This document shows positions 24,561 to 32,781 of a stretch of DNA of 49,525 bases, piece by piece; the stretch's first letter is position 1; every line of letters begins with the position of its first letter. Made by a program: the position numbers and the translations under genes. The stretch comes from UBA2730 sp022793235 (GTDB lineage: Bacteria > Bacillota_I > Bacilli_A > RF39 > UBA660), in the NCBI GenBank assembly GCA_949745755.1, contig CATJZL010000068.1, positions 1-49,525 on the forward strand. The letters run 5' to 3'. The notes beneath the pieces are model-generated. The model was not told where the DNA came from, ran no database searches, and saw nothing but the letters and a program-made list of their open reading frames with translations.

Positions 24561-27040
24561 TATTTATGTTTTGCTTTCTTTTTACTTTTTTTCTTTTTCT
24601 TCTTGCTCTTTTTTTCTTGAGCTATAATTTGATTGTTCATAAATACTTCTAAAGTACTAGCTAGACTTCTACTAAATTTCATATTTTCGTTTAGAACTTC
24701 CTGCACTACTCTTTGTTGTCTTTCTGCTTGTTCTATTAAGAAGTCTATTTTTTTATTACTTTCTTCTGCCATTGTTTGTAGCAGTTTATTTTGATTGTTA
24801 ATAGACGTTACAACAAGAGTATTTATTGATGAAATCATCTCACTCATTTGATTTATAAGACCATTCATGCCTAATTGATTCTCAATTGATTCCTCTTTTA
24901 ATGGTTCTGATTCAGTAGGAGCTGTATTTTCTTCTGACATTTCAGGGGAGTTTATTTCTGGATCTTCTTCTACAATTTGTTGTATAACAGGGATAGGTAA
25001 ACATGATTGAGTTCTGATCTCTCTTAATTGTTCGTTTTGTTTCCACTCTTTTGCATTTTGTAATAATTCTTTTAAAATTTCATAATAGGTATCATAATAG
25101 GCTGTTTCATGTAAAGTTAAATACACATCCATCAATTCATCATCTGTTAAATTTTCTAATCGTAAGCTTTGAGCTTCTTCACTTTGCTTCCATATATATT
25201 TTTTTTGTATAACCTTTTCTTTACATATTTCAAGTATTCTATGATTTGATATATTTAGGGCTTCTCTATATTCTATTAAGAGTTCGTTTTCTTCTTTAGT
25301 AAATTGATTATTTGGATTTTCACTTACTTTTTCGTATATTCTTGCTTCTTCTAATTGTTCTCTAGTATTCTTATTTTTAAATATTTCTTCAGCTTCAAAA
25401 TTACTTCTAAATTTATGATTTAAATCTTGTTCTTCTTTTGATAGGTTAGAATATTTTTGCAGTTCTAATGCTTCCCAAGCTTGGGCTTCTATTAATAATG
25501 TTTGTTCTGCTCGATTTATCCATTCTGTTATTTCTAAATTTCCATGTTGTATATAACATTTTATTAGTTCTCTACCCATATAGTTTTTCATCTCTGAATT
25601 ATCTGTAAGGTTTTTTTGCCATTCTAAAGCTTCTTTTTCTAACATACTTTCAAGCATTTCTTCTATGTTACTTTTATGTGTTATTTCCAAATATTCATTT
25701 ACTAAATCTTTCTTTTCCTTTAGTAAAGTTGATTCTATCACATATTCTTCTTCAGATAATTCTGTACTATTTTTCCACTCTTTTGCTAGTTGTAATAGTT
25801 CTTGTTCTACAGTGTGAACTAAATTTTCTAAAGTTATTCCTTTTTCGCTTATATATTTTGTTAATTTTTCATCAACTGTTTTAAGTGTACTCTCTTCTTG
25901 TGAAATATTGAATTGATAATCTTGGATTTTGGTCCAAATTCTATATTTAATCTCTTCTATAATATTAAAATCTGTGGACATTAATATTATATTTGCATAC
26001 TCGTTTATTAAATTTATATCTTCTTTACTTAATGATGTAGTTACAAGATCAATATCATCAAATTTATACATTGAGCTATTTTCTGTTTGTTCTTCTTTAC
26101 ATTCTTCTGCTTCTGCAACTTTTGATACAGAGGTTAAAGTAACAAAGAAGTATTCATATTCATTATATCCTAAAGTATTTATGTATCTAGCACAAATTTC
26201 TTTTTCATCCAATTCTTGTATTTCTTCTTCTTGATTATTAGACCACAGCTTTGCTTCTGTTATTATAATATCTTCTATTTCGCTGTTAATTGACTCTAAA
26301 TATTCTCCTACTCTGTTCATATCCTCTATTGTTAACTGTCTTCCATATTTATCCCAAGCTTTAGCTATTCTTAAAATTTCAGAATAATCTGTACTATCAT
26401 TATATAAATTTGTTAATCCTAATTCTTGTATTGATTGTATAAAATTTTTCATAAGCTCTACCTCGCTATTATTTTGTTCTTCTTCCTCAGTTCTAGTACG
26501 AGTAGATGGTCCACTATATTCATGTGTTAATGAATCATTGTCATTTTTCTCTTCTTCATCTTTTATTTCTTCATATTCTTCCTTATATCTCATTGGAATC
26601 ATTTCTTCAGCTCGAAATAAATCAAATTTTTTCATACTTGGAGAAAAAATTTTGCCTATTTTATAAGCATATCGTCTTATTTCCACTTTTAGTTTTCCAT
26701 CTAAATAGTTTTGATTTTCTATCAATCTTTCTATTGCTTTTAGTCCATTATTAAGCATCATCTTTCTTTGATCTTCTGTCAACTTTGGATCATTAAAAGT
26801 TTCTTCTATTTCCTCAAGATAATCTAAATCTTCTTCTATTTGGTCTTTTGTATTTAGATATTTTTCATAGTAAGCTTCATATTGCTCCTTGTCTTTCTTC
26901 CATTGTTCTTTTATTTTTTTATCAAAATATCTTTTAAAAAAGCTATAGGGTTTCACTTCTTTTAATTCTTCTTCTAGTCTAGCTTCTTCCTCTTCATAAT
27001 ATTTTTTTCGTTCTATTTTTTTTGAATTGCTTTTTTTCAT
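24560..27040 (-). CDS. 826-residue protein with about nine 50-residue helical repeats
   Basis: I do not recognise this protein. Residues 1-160 are a charged coil. From about 220 to 670 there is a regular series marked by A-x-x-W or its variants at residues 229, 266, about 316 (no Trp), 369, 422, 474, 522, 569 (Tyr) and 617 and 666; most spacings are 47-53 residues. Each unit also has an LSxEE/LTxDE-type turn. Residues 720-800 form another coil, and the C-terminus is a poly-Lys tail. No TM segment or signal peptide is seen. It has its own promoter (27067-27095) and an SD at GAGGGGGGAT. A scaffold or cytoskeletal role is possible, as inference. Confidence 0.8.
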   Translation of the reverse strand: MKKSNSKKIERKKYYEEEEARLEEELKEVKPYSFFKRYFDKKIKEQWKKDKEQYEAYYEKYLNTKDQIEEDLDYLEEIEETFNDPKLTEDQRKMMLNNGLKAIERLIENQNYLDGKLKVEIRRYAYKIGKIFSPSMKKFDLFRAEEMIPMRYKEEYEEIKDEEEKNDNDSLTHEYSGPSTRTRTEEEEQNNSEVELMKNFIQSIQELGLTNLYNDSTDYSEILRIAKAWDKYGRQLTIEDMNRVGEYLESINSEIEDIIITEAKLWSNNQEEEIQELDEKEICARYINTLGYNEYEYFFVTLTSVSKVAEAEECKEEQTENSSMYKFDDIDLVTTSLSKEDINLINEYANIILMSTDFNIIEEIKYRIWTKIQDYQFNISQEESTLKTVDEKLTKYISEKGITLENLVHTVEQELLQLAKEWKNSTELSEEEYVIESTLLKEKKDLVNEYLEITHKSNIEEMLESMLEKEALEWQKNLTDNSEMKNYMGRELIKCYIQHGNLEITEWINRAEQTLLIEAQAWEALELQKYSNLSKEEQDLNHKFRSNFEAEEIFKNKNTREQLEEARIYEKVSENPNNQFTKEENELLIEYREALNISNHRILEICKEKVIQKKYIWKQSEEAQSLRLENLTDDELMDVYLTLHETAYYDTYYEILKELLQNAKEWKQNEQLREIRTQSCLPIPVIQQIVEEDPEINSPEMSEENTAPTESEPLKEESIENQLGMNGLINQMSEMISSINTLVVTSINNQNKLLQTMAEESNKKIDFLIEQAERQQRVVQEVLNENMKFSRSLASTLEVFMNNQIIAQEKKSKKKKKKSKKKAKHK

Positions 27041-27066
27041 TATAAATCCCCCCTCATAATGAGCAT

Positions 27067-27095
27067 ATTATAACATATTTATAAAATAAATGCAA
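27067..27095 (-). promoter_or_regulatory. promoter of the helical-repeat gene
   Basis: Minus strand TTGCAT (27090-27095), 17-nt spacer, TATAAT (27067-27072). It lies between the sRNA terminator and the ATG, so the gene does not depend on the sRNA transcript. Confidence 0.6.
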
Positions 27096-27097
27096 GT

Positions 27098-27125
27098 AAA
27101 AAAATTCCTCGGGTTTTTCCCGAGG
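27098..27125 (-). terminator. strong intrinsic terminator of the sRNA
   Basis: CCTCGGG (27107-27113) and CCCGAGG (27119-27125) with a 5-nt loop, followed on the minus strand by AA and seven T. This is the strongest GC stem of the window. Confidence 0.9.
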
Positions 27126-27238
27126 CCATATTATCAGTCTTGTTTGGTCATTATTATTATGACCTAGTGTTATTTTGTTGGCTTAGTATTCCAACTTTAC
27201 TACCTTTTGTAGTAGTAGTAATAACAACAATACCTATC
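27098..27238 (-). ncRNA. stand-alone structured small RNA, about 140 nt
   Basis: It is bounded by its own promoter (TTGATT 27268-27273, 17-nt spacer, TATAAT 27245-27250) and a strong terminator. The RNA can fold as a three-way junction: GTTATT pairs with AATAAC, enclosing TACTAC/GTAGTA and GTTGG/CCAAC hairpins. A separate hairpin GGTCAT/ATGACC follows, then the terminator. An ATG-led 29-codon frame overlaps the -10 box and has no SD, so translation is unlikely. The family is unknown. Confidence 0.6.
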
Positions 27239-27397
27239 TTCTTCATTATATACTATTTATGTATACAAATCAAGGATTTTTTCATTTTTATTTTAAGAGA
27301 GTTTATATTATTATAGTATTTGGTTAGAAGTTCGTAGCTTATTTTATTTAGATATAAAAGTTCAATATGATTAAAAATATAGATAGGTGTATTTATT

Positions 27398-28281
27398 TTA
27401 TATATTTGAAAGTTTGATTTTTTCTACTATATTTATTATATCAGATTTGGCTTGCTCCAAATTATAAATATTCTCTTGTTTTTTTTCTATTATATGATTA
27501 TACCAATTTACATTTACCCTTAAAGTATAAAATAAATGATTTATATTTGTTTCATATTTATAGTAATATTTGTCTACTAAATCTGAAAAGACTTTGGACA
27601 TGTTTTTGCAGTTAATAATTCTAGATATATCCATAAGTGGATCACCTATTTTAAAATCGTCATAGTCAATTAAATATAAGTCTTTTTTTCTAAATTTATA
27701 CAGACATTTAAAGGGGTAACATCTGCATGAATGAATGATGTATCAAAATTGCTATAGATCTTAGCAGATTCTTTCAATTTATATAGTAAAAAAGTCTCTT
27801 CTTCTGTTGTAATTATTTGCTGATTATGTATACTCATTATTTTCTCTTTTATTTCTGAAAGATAATAATCTTGCCAAGATGTAAAGTGTTTATCACTAAA
27901 ATCAATATACTCTTTTTTATTAGAATGGATAGAGTCTAGAATATTTTTTAATTGTGTAACATAGTTATTATTATCTATTAAATTATCATTTATTTTTACT
28001 AAATCAATGCCGTGATTGTCTCCAAAATAATCTAAAACTAAAATCTTTTTATCTTTTGATAAATATTTAAATCCTATCCTTTTTTTTAATTCTTTTCCTA
28101 ATCTATCTAATTTTCTAATATATAGATCTATTCGCTCCTCTTCTAAAATTAAGGTATAATATTTCTTATCCATTTTTATCTTAAATTTTGATTTTCTACC
28201 ATAATCTTGTATTTCTAATATTTCAAATTTTTTCTTATAAAAGAAATCATATTGTTTTAATTGTTCTTTTATTTTATTCAT
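27398..28281 (-). pseudogene. aminoglycoside phosphotransferase-like kinase, frameshifted
   Basis: Two adjacent frames together encode one APH/choline-kinase-fold protein of about 295 residues. The first (27670-28281) reaches the catalytic loop FIHADVTPLNVCIN and then stops. The next frame carries the metal-binding LYLIDYDDFKIGDPLMDISR and the C-terminal helices. The join lies at a run of seven A on the minus strand (27683-27689), read as A_AAA_AAG. A -1 shift there exactly restores the family sequence. It could be a homopolymer mutation, a sequencing error or programmed frameshifting. The substrate is unknown. SD AGAGGTGA precedes 28281. Confidence 0.8.
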
Positions 28282-28370
28282 TATTTTCACCTCTATTGAT
28301 TATTACTATTCTTAATATACCAAATTATATTGAGATATTTAGTTCTATATAATCAATTGTAACATATTAA

Positions 28371-28399
28371 AACTCGAAACATAAGTGTTCGAGTTTTTT
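28371..28399 (-). terminator. terminator after tRNA-Glu
   Basis: AAAACTCGAA and TTCGAGTTTT form a 10-bp stem with an 8-nt loop just past the 3' end of the tRNA. It can also act on the plus strand (TTTTTT follows). Confidence 0.75.
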
Positions 28400-28406
28400 A
28401 TCAATC

Positions 28407-28481
28407 TGGTAGTCTATACGGGAATTGAACCCGTGATTCCACCTTGAGAGGGTGGCGTCTTAACCTCTTGACCAATAGACC
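28407..28481 (-). tRNA. tRNA-Glu(CTC)
   Basis: 75 nt with encoded CCA. Acceptor GGTCTAT pairs with ATAGACT, discriminator A. The anticodon stem is CCACC/GGTGG and the loop CTCTCAA gives anticodon CTC (reads GAG). The T-arm is ACGGGTTCAATTCCCGT. It stands alone, between a kinase remnant and a VOC gene. Confidence 0.93.
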
Positions 28482-28638
28482 AAAAATAGATTTTTCTGTT
28501 TGTGAACAATAATATATTATCATAGGTTATAACATTTTACAATACTTTCACAAAAAATGATTTATTTTCAGGAGCAGATTCTTTCCTCTTAAATCTTTTT
28601 ATAAGAAATGAAAAATACTATTTTTTATAATTTTATTT

Positions 28639-29016
28639 TTAGCTTGAAATAGTTAAGATATTCCCATTATTATCAAAAATGGCAAATTCATCTTTTCCAT
28701 AAAATGTTTTGTGCATTTCTTTGGCTATTTCTACTTTTTCTTTTACTTCTTCATATAACTTTTCTATATTTTTTACAGTAATAAATAGTGTAAAGGTTGG
28801 CTTGATTTCCTCCGTTTTTAGGCTTTTATATTCTTCTATTAGGTTATTTTGTTCTTGAAACATAATATTAATATTATCTTTACCCATAATGGCAAAGGCG
28901 AAATCTCCTTCTTCAGGCACAGTCAATATTATTTCAAACCCTAACTTTTCTTTATAAAATTTGATTGTTTCTCTTACATCTTTTACCATAATGTTGGTTG
29001 TTATACTTTCATACAT
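28639..29016 (-). CDS. VOC/glyoxalase-family protein
   Basis: This 125-residue protein has the two beta-alpha-beta-beta-beta modules of the vicinal oxygen chelate fold: NIMVKDVRETIKFYKEKLGF and, in the second half, TLFITVKNIEKLYEEVKEKV ending with DEFAIFDNNGNILTI. Members bind a metal for glyoxalase, dioxygenase or antibiotic-resistance reactions, or are inactive binding proteins. The specific role is not predictable. SD GAGGAGGAG precedes the ATG. The adjacent AraC regulator upstream on the same strand may control it. Confidence 0.8.
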   Translation of the reverse strand: MYESITTNIMVKDVRETIKFYKEKLGFEIILTVPEEGDFAFAIMGKDNINIMFQEQNNLIEEYKSLKTEEIKPTFTLFITVKNIEKLYEEVKEKVEIAKEMHKTFYGKDEFAIFDNNGNILTISS

Positions 29017-29083
29017 ATTTTTCTCCTCCTCATTTTCATTGTAATTGTTCTTTCTTTTTTTGTATTGTAAAAATCAGACTTTT

Positions 29084-29863
29084 TTACCAATTTCTTTCTA
29101 TCAATTCTAAAGGAGAATAACCTGTATATTTTTTTATTTCTTTTATAAAATGTGACTGATCATAAAAATCACATCTATGCATAATTTCTTGTATGGATTT
29201 TTTTTCTTCTAATAATAAAGTTAGACATAAATGTAGCCTTATAATATTTAATAGTACTTTGGGGGAGAATCCATATTGTTTTTTAAATATTCTAAACATA
29301 TGTCTTTTATCATATCCAAGCTTTTTTGCTAATTCTTCTACTGTTTGTTTATTCGGATTTTTATATAATTCATCTATCATCTGTATATATTTCTTATCTT
29401 TATCCTTTTTAATTTTTGTTAGAATATAGCGTTCTATTGCTTTGATTTGTTGTTTTCTCTCTTTTGTTTGAAATATTTTTTTTAAATCTGTTTCTTTTTC
29501 AATCCTTAAAATATCAAGTGGATGATCCATAATTTTGTTAGATTCTATATTAAAGAGAAAGTAAAAACTACCTGGCTTTAATCTTACACCTAAATATTCT
29601 ATTTTATTTTCTAAAACAAATGGTATTGTTTCATTGCTAAATCCTGCAAACTGAATTGTTTTATTTGTTAGATCTATCACAATATCAATACAAGCATCTG
29701 GCAAAATATAGTTGTATATTGTTTTTTTACTTATCTTCTTAGATTTCATACTCCATATACACATAATGTAGTCTGAAAGTTTTTCGCTTTTGTATTCTCG
29801 ATATTCTATATTTTTCTTAAATTCTTGATCTAGCAAATATGGAAGTTGTTTTGGATAATACAT
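29084..29863 (-). CDS. AraC-family transcriptional regulator
   Basis: This 259-residue protein has an N-terminal sensing domain of the type with ILPDACIDIVIDL and FAGFSNETIPFVLE (a beta-rich ligand fold). Two C-terminal HTHs follow (about 158-255): VEELAKKLGYDKRHMFRIFK and IMHRCDFYDQSHFIKEIKKY, ending in TGYSPLELI. AraC proteins activate nearby genes on binding a ligand. It sits 67 nt upstream of the VOC gene, its most likely target, by inference. Confidence 0.85.
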   Translation of the reverse strand: MYYPKQLPYLLDQEFKKNIEYREYKSEKLSDYIMCIWSMKSKKISKKTIYNYILPDACIDIVIDLTNKTIQFAGFSNETIPFVLENKIEYLGVRLKPGSFYFLFNIESNKIMDHPLDILRIEKETDLKKIFQTKERKQQIKAIERYILTKIKKDKDKKYIQMIDELYKNPNKQTVEELAKKLGYDKRHMFRIFKKQYGFSPKVLLNIIRLHLCLTLLLEEKKSIQEIMHRCDFYDQSHFIKEIKKYTGYSPLELIERNW

Positions 29864-29949
29864 TGTGAGTCACCTTCTATTTTTTGATTTATTCTTGATA
29901 GTTTAGTAGAAAAAAACAGGATATTACCTGATTTTTTCTATTTGAACTA

Positions 29950-30540
29950 TTATTTTTTTTGTAATGGTCTTCCTATTTTTCCTGTTACTTCTACATTACG
30001 ATATGTGTTTACTTCTCTCATAAATTCACTTATGAAATTACAAAACTCTTTGTATTCGTCTTTTTGACTTATATTTACTGGATGATACTTATCCTCTTTT
30101 GTTTCGCTAGGACCTACCATGAGTTTCACTACTGGCTTTTTCTCTAAGTCATAAATCTCTATCCAATTTTTTCCTTCTTTTGCATTGATCATTCCTATAT
30201 TTTCCTTATCAAATTTCATGGCCTCTCCATAGCTTATATCTCCACCATCAAAAGATAAGGGTATTACATATAAGGAACCTGGTTTAAATCCTACTGCATA
30301 ATAGGTATAAATATTGGTTGTTGTGACCGTTCTGCCCCCACCACCTATACTAAATTCTTCCCAAGTTGCATAAATATTTTTGTATTCACTATCTTTGGTT
30401 ACTTTTTCTACAATTTCTTTTACTCTTTTCTTTTCTTCGCTGTTTTCTCCTTTTTTTTCATCTATTGTTGTTTTGATATAAAATATAATAGCTAAGAATA
30501 TTACAGCAATAATTCCTATTATTATATATGTACTATTCAT
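29950..30540 (-). CDS. unknown membrane-anchored protein
   Basis: This 196-residue protein has one N-terminal TM helix (STYIIIGIIAVIFLAIIFYI) and then a soluble domain with a Gly-rich strand (FSIGGGGRTVTTTNIYTYYA) and alternating hydrophobic strands. The N-terminus is short, so the soluble part could face either side. I do not recognise a family. The ATG at 30540 has SD GAGAGGT 7 nt upstream; an upstream in-frame ATG overlaps the previous gene by 8 nt. It is paired with another membrane protein gene. Confidence 0.65.
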   Translation of the reverse strand: MNSTYIIIGIIAVIFLAIIFYIKTTIDEKKGENSEEKKRVKEIVEKVTKDSEYKNIYATWEEFSIGGGGRTVTTTNIYTYYAVGFKPGSLYVIPLSFDGGDISYGEAMKFDKENIGMINAKEGKNWIEIYDLEKKPVVKLMVGPSETKEDKYHPVNISQKDEYKEFCNFISEFMREVNTYRNVEVTGKIGRPLQKK

Positions 30541-30559
30541 TTTTTTTACCTCTCTTTCT

Positions 30560-30997
30560 TTAATCATTATTTAAATAAGCTTTATTATAAGCACGTTTTG
30601 GACGGTATATATATGTCACATTAAAGTTTTTTACATTGCTTTTAATATATTGCTCTGTTTTTATTCCATATGTATAATCATAAAAAGTAAGCATACCTAT
30701 ATCTTGATATAAGTATATATGACCATTTATACTCATACCCAATTCATAAAATTTGAGCTTGTCTTTTAAATGTGTTAATGGAAATAATCCCCATAAAAGT
30801 GAGGGAATAAATAATAGAAAAAACATCAATATCGTTTTCCAACTACTAAACCATTCTATTAGTCCATTTATTCCTTTTACTCCTGCTAATGTAATTATTA
30901 AAACTAATAAAGTTCTCATACTGACATGTAGGACTATTTTTTTCTTATCTGCTTGTGCTTCTGTTAATTTTTTTCCCAAGTCCTCTTTTTTTATCAT
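30560..30997 (-). CDS. unknown two-TM membrane protein
   Basis: This 145-residue protein has two TM helices (MRTLLVLIITLAGVKGI and TILMFFLLFIPSLLWGLF) and a C-terminal domain of about 70 residues rich in Tyr and strands (GHIYLYQDIGMLTFYDYTYG), which recalls YcxB/PH-like membrane proteins, though weakly. It is just upstream of the one-TM protein gene, and the two probably work together. Confidence 0.65.
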   Translation of the reverse strand: MIKKEDLGKKLTEAQADKKKIVLHVSMRTLLVLIITLAGVKGINGLIEWFSSWKTILMFFLLFIPSLLWGLFPLTHLKDKLKFYELGMSINGHIYLYQDIGMLTFYDYTYGIKTEQYIKSNVKNFNVTYIYRPKRAYNKAYLNND

Positions 30998-31113
30998 ATC
31001 ATTTACTACACCTCTTTTGCTTTATATTTATGTATTTTACTTATATTGTATCATATAAATTCAATATATTATATTTTTTATAAGAATAAAGAGTTGTTAA
31101 ATATTGTTTCTTT

Positions 31114-31911
31114 TTATACTCCCATACTCATAGTTTCAGGTAAAGTGCTTCCTCCATCTATCACAAACTCGTGTCCTGTAATATAGGAAGATTCACTACT
31201 TGCTAGGAAAGCTGCTAATTCTCCTAATTCTTCTATTGTTCCAAGTCTTTTCATAGGAATGGCTTGTGCAATTCCATCTATAACCTGTTGTGGATTTTCT
31301 TTATTTGTTAATTTACTCATATTCTCTACCATAGGTGTTAAAATATATCCTGGAAGTATGGCGTTTACCCTTATATTCTTTTCAACTAATTCTATAGCTA
31401 AACTTTTTGTAAATCCTATTAAAGCTGCTTTTGTTGTAGCATAGGCTACTTCTCCACTATCTGCAACCATTGCACCTGTTACACTTGATAAATTTACAAT
31501 ACTAGATTCTTTATTCCTTTTTAAATAAGGGAGTACTTCTTTGGTTACATTCCATGTACCTTTTATATTTATATCCAAGTGGAAATCTCGTATCTCTTCT
31601 GTCATATTTTCAAATGTTTCTAAATGACAAACTCCTGCGTTATTTATTAAAATATCGATCTGTTTATAATGGTTATAAATTTCTTCAAGGCATTTTTTTA
31701 CCTTTTCTCTATCACGAATGTCTACTTGGTATCCTATTATTTCCTTATCTTTATATTCTCTCTTTAAACTTTCTATTGTTTCATAGATTGTATCTGCGTA
31801 ATCTAATATGGCTATTTTTGCATTGTAATTTAGAAAAACTTTTGTGATACCTAATCCATTTCCCATTGCTCCACCTGTAATAACGGCTACCTTTTCTTCT
31901 AATTTTTTCAT
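31114..31911 (-). CDS. ucpA: short-chain dehydrogenase, UcpA-like
   Basis: This 265-residue SDR has the cofactor motif TGGAMGNGLG, NNAGVCHLETF, the catalytic Ser in NLSSVTGAMVAD and YATTK. The segments RDFHLDINIKGTWNVTK and FVIDGGSTLPETMSMGV match E. coli UcpA closely. UcpA is an oxidoreductase of uncertain natural substrate. An SD of GGAGAG precedes the ATG. It is a single gene. Confidence 0.85.
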   Translation of the reverse strand: MKKLEEKVAVITGGAMGNGLGITKVFLNYNAKIAILDYADTIYETIESLKREYKDKEIIGYQVDIRDREKVKKCLEEIYNHYKQIDILINNAGVCHLETFENMTEEIRDFHLDINIKGTWNVTKEVLPYLKRNKESSIVNLSSVTGAMVADSGEVAYATTKAALIGFTKSLAIELVEKNIRVNAILPGYILTPMVENMSKLTNKENPQQVIDGIAQAIPMKRLGTIEELGELAAFLASSESSYITGHEFVIDGGSTLPETMSMGV

Positions 31912-32067
31912 TTTTTCTCTCCTTTATTTTGTATTTAATTCAGTATATCACAAATTATGCAAAATAATTAGACTGTTTTTAGTGTATTCGAGGTTACTTG
32001 TGTAAATTAAATCTTAGTATGTTACCTTATTTAGCTTATTTGCCTTTCTTTTCATGGATTTTTTACA

Positions 32068-32112
32068 AAAAAAGACTGTTGAATTTTTTAGTTCTTACTC
32101 AACAGACTTTAA
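32068..32112 (-). terminator. terminator after the 167-residue gene
   Basis: On the minus strand, AGTCTGTTGA pairs with TCAACAGTCT (one mismatch), followed by TTTTTT. It lies 24 nt after the stop. Confidence 0.65.
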
Positions 32113-32135
32113 CTGTAAATTATAGTACAGTTTTG

Positions 32136-32639
32136 CTATATTTTTTGCAGTCTTTTACATAGTATTTTATTCTGTACTTTTTGTCTTCTTGCAATAATTT
32201 TTTCTAAATTTCTTTGTGTGTATTCTATTAGTGATAATTCTTGTTCTTGTACATTTTTAGTCTTCTGCTCTGATTCTTTTAGTACAATTGATACACTATA
32301 ATTTTTAAACCTTACACCTTTTCCATGTCTTTCATTATGCTTATCTACTTCATCACCAAATTTTTCTAAAACTTTTTCATATTTGTTATTTATTTTTTCA
32401 TTTAATTCTCTACATATTTTTGATCTTGTTGCATTCTTTTTTATGTGTTCGAATATATCTTGTATCTCTTTTTCTGTTAGAACTTTTCTTTCTGGGATTA
32501 ATTCTGGAAAAGCTTCTTTAATCTGGGTATAAAGAACATCATAAATTAATGTGTTTTTTAATGAATTTAAGAATTCTTTTTTATCAATATATTGGGGTAC
32601 AACAGGTCTTTTTACTATTTGTTTTGTTTGATTTGTCAT
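32136..32639 (-). CDS. unknown 167-residue basic protein
   Basis: I do not recognise this helical, Lys/Glu-rich protein. It has no TM segment, Cys pair or HTH. The middle reads EIQDIFEHIKKNATRSKICR, and the end is a basic helix with IIARRQKVQNKILCKRLQKI. It is monocistronic, with its own promoter (ATTCAA/ATTATA on the plus side, 32668-32696), an SD GAGGTGA and a terminator. A long palindrome lies just upstream of the -35. Confidence 0.65.
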   Translation of the reverse strand: MTNQTKQIVKRPVVPQYIDKKEFLNSLKNTLIYDVLYTQIKEAFPELIPERKVLTEKEIQDIFEHIKKNATRSKICRELNEKINNKYEKVLEKFGDEVDKHNERHGKGVRFKNYSVSIVLKESEQKTKNVQEQELSLIEYTQRNLEKIIARRQKVQNKILCKRLQKI

Positions 32640-32667
32640 AATCTATTCACCTCACTTACGGTTCTAA

Positions 32668-32696
32668 ATTATATCAAATTTTTCAAAATAATTCAA
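32668..32696 (-). promoter_or_regulatory. promoter of the 167-residue gene
   Basis: Minus strand TTGAAT (32691-32696), 17-nt spacer, TATAAT (32668-32673). Confidence 0.6.
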
Positions 32697-32703
32697 TAGT
32701 TTC

Positions 32704-32734
32704 TTTTCACTTTTTTATCGACAAAAAGTGAAAA
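32704..32734. promoter_or_regulatory. 12-bp-arm palindrome next to a promoter
   Basis: TTTTCACTTTTT and AAAAAGTGAAAA are perfect inverted repeats around TATCGAC, 8 nt upstream of the -35 above and 48 nt after the copA stop. There is no T-run on either strand after the stem, so a protein-binding site or a weak copA terminator are both possible. Confidence 0.5.
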
Positions 32735-32781
32735 TCTTTAAGCTCTATACTATACTATGTTTTTTCTTTCACATTGATTAC

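Noticed and set aside
27164..27253. A 29-codon Ile/Val/Thr-rich frame like an attenuator leader peptide
   Set aside because: Its ATG lies in the -10 box of the sRNA promoter and has no SD, so it would not be transcribed; the next gene is not an amino-acid gene.
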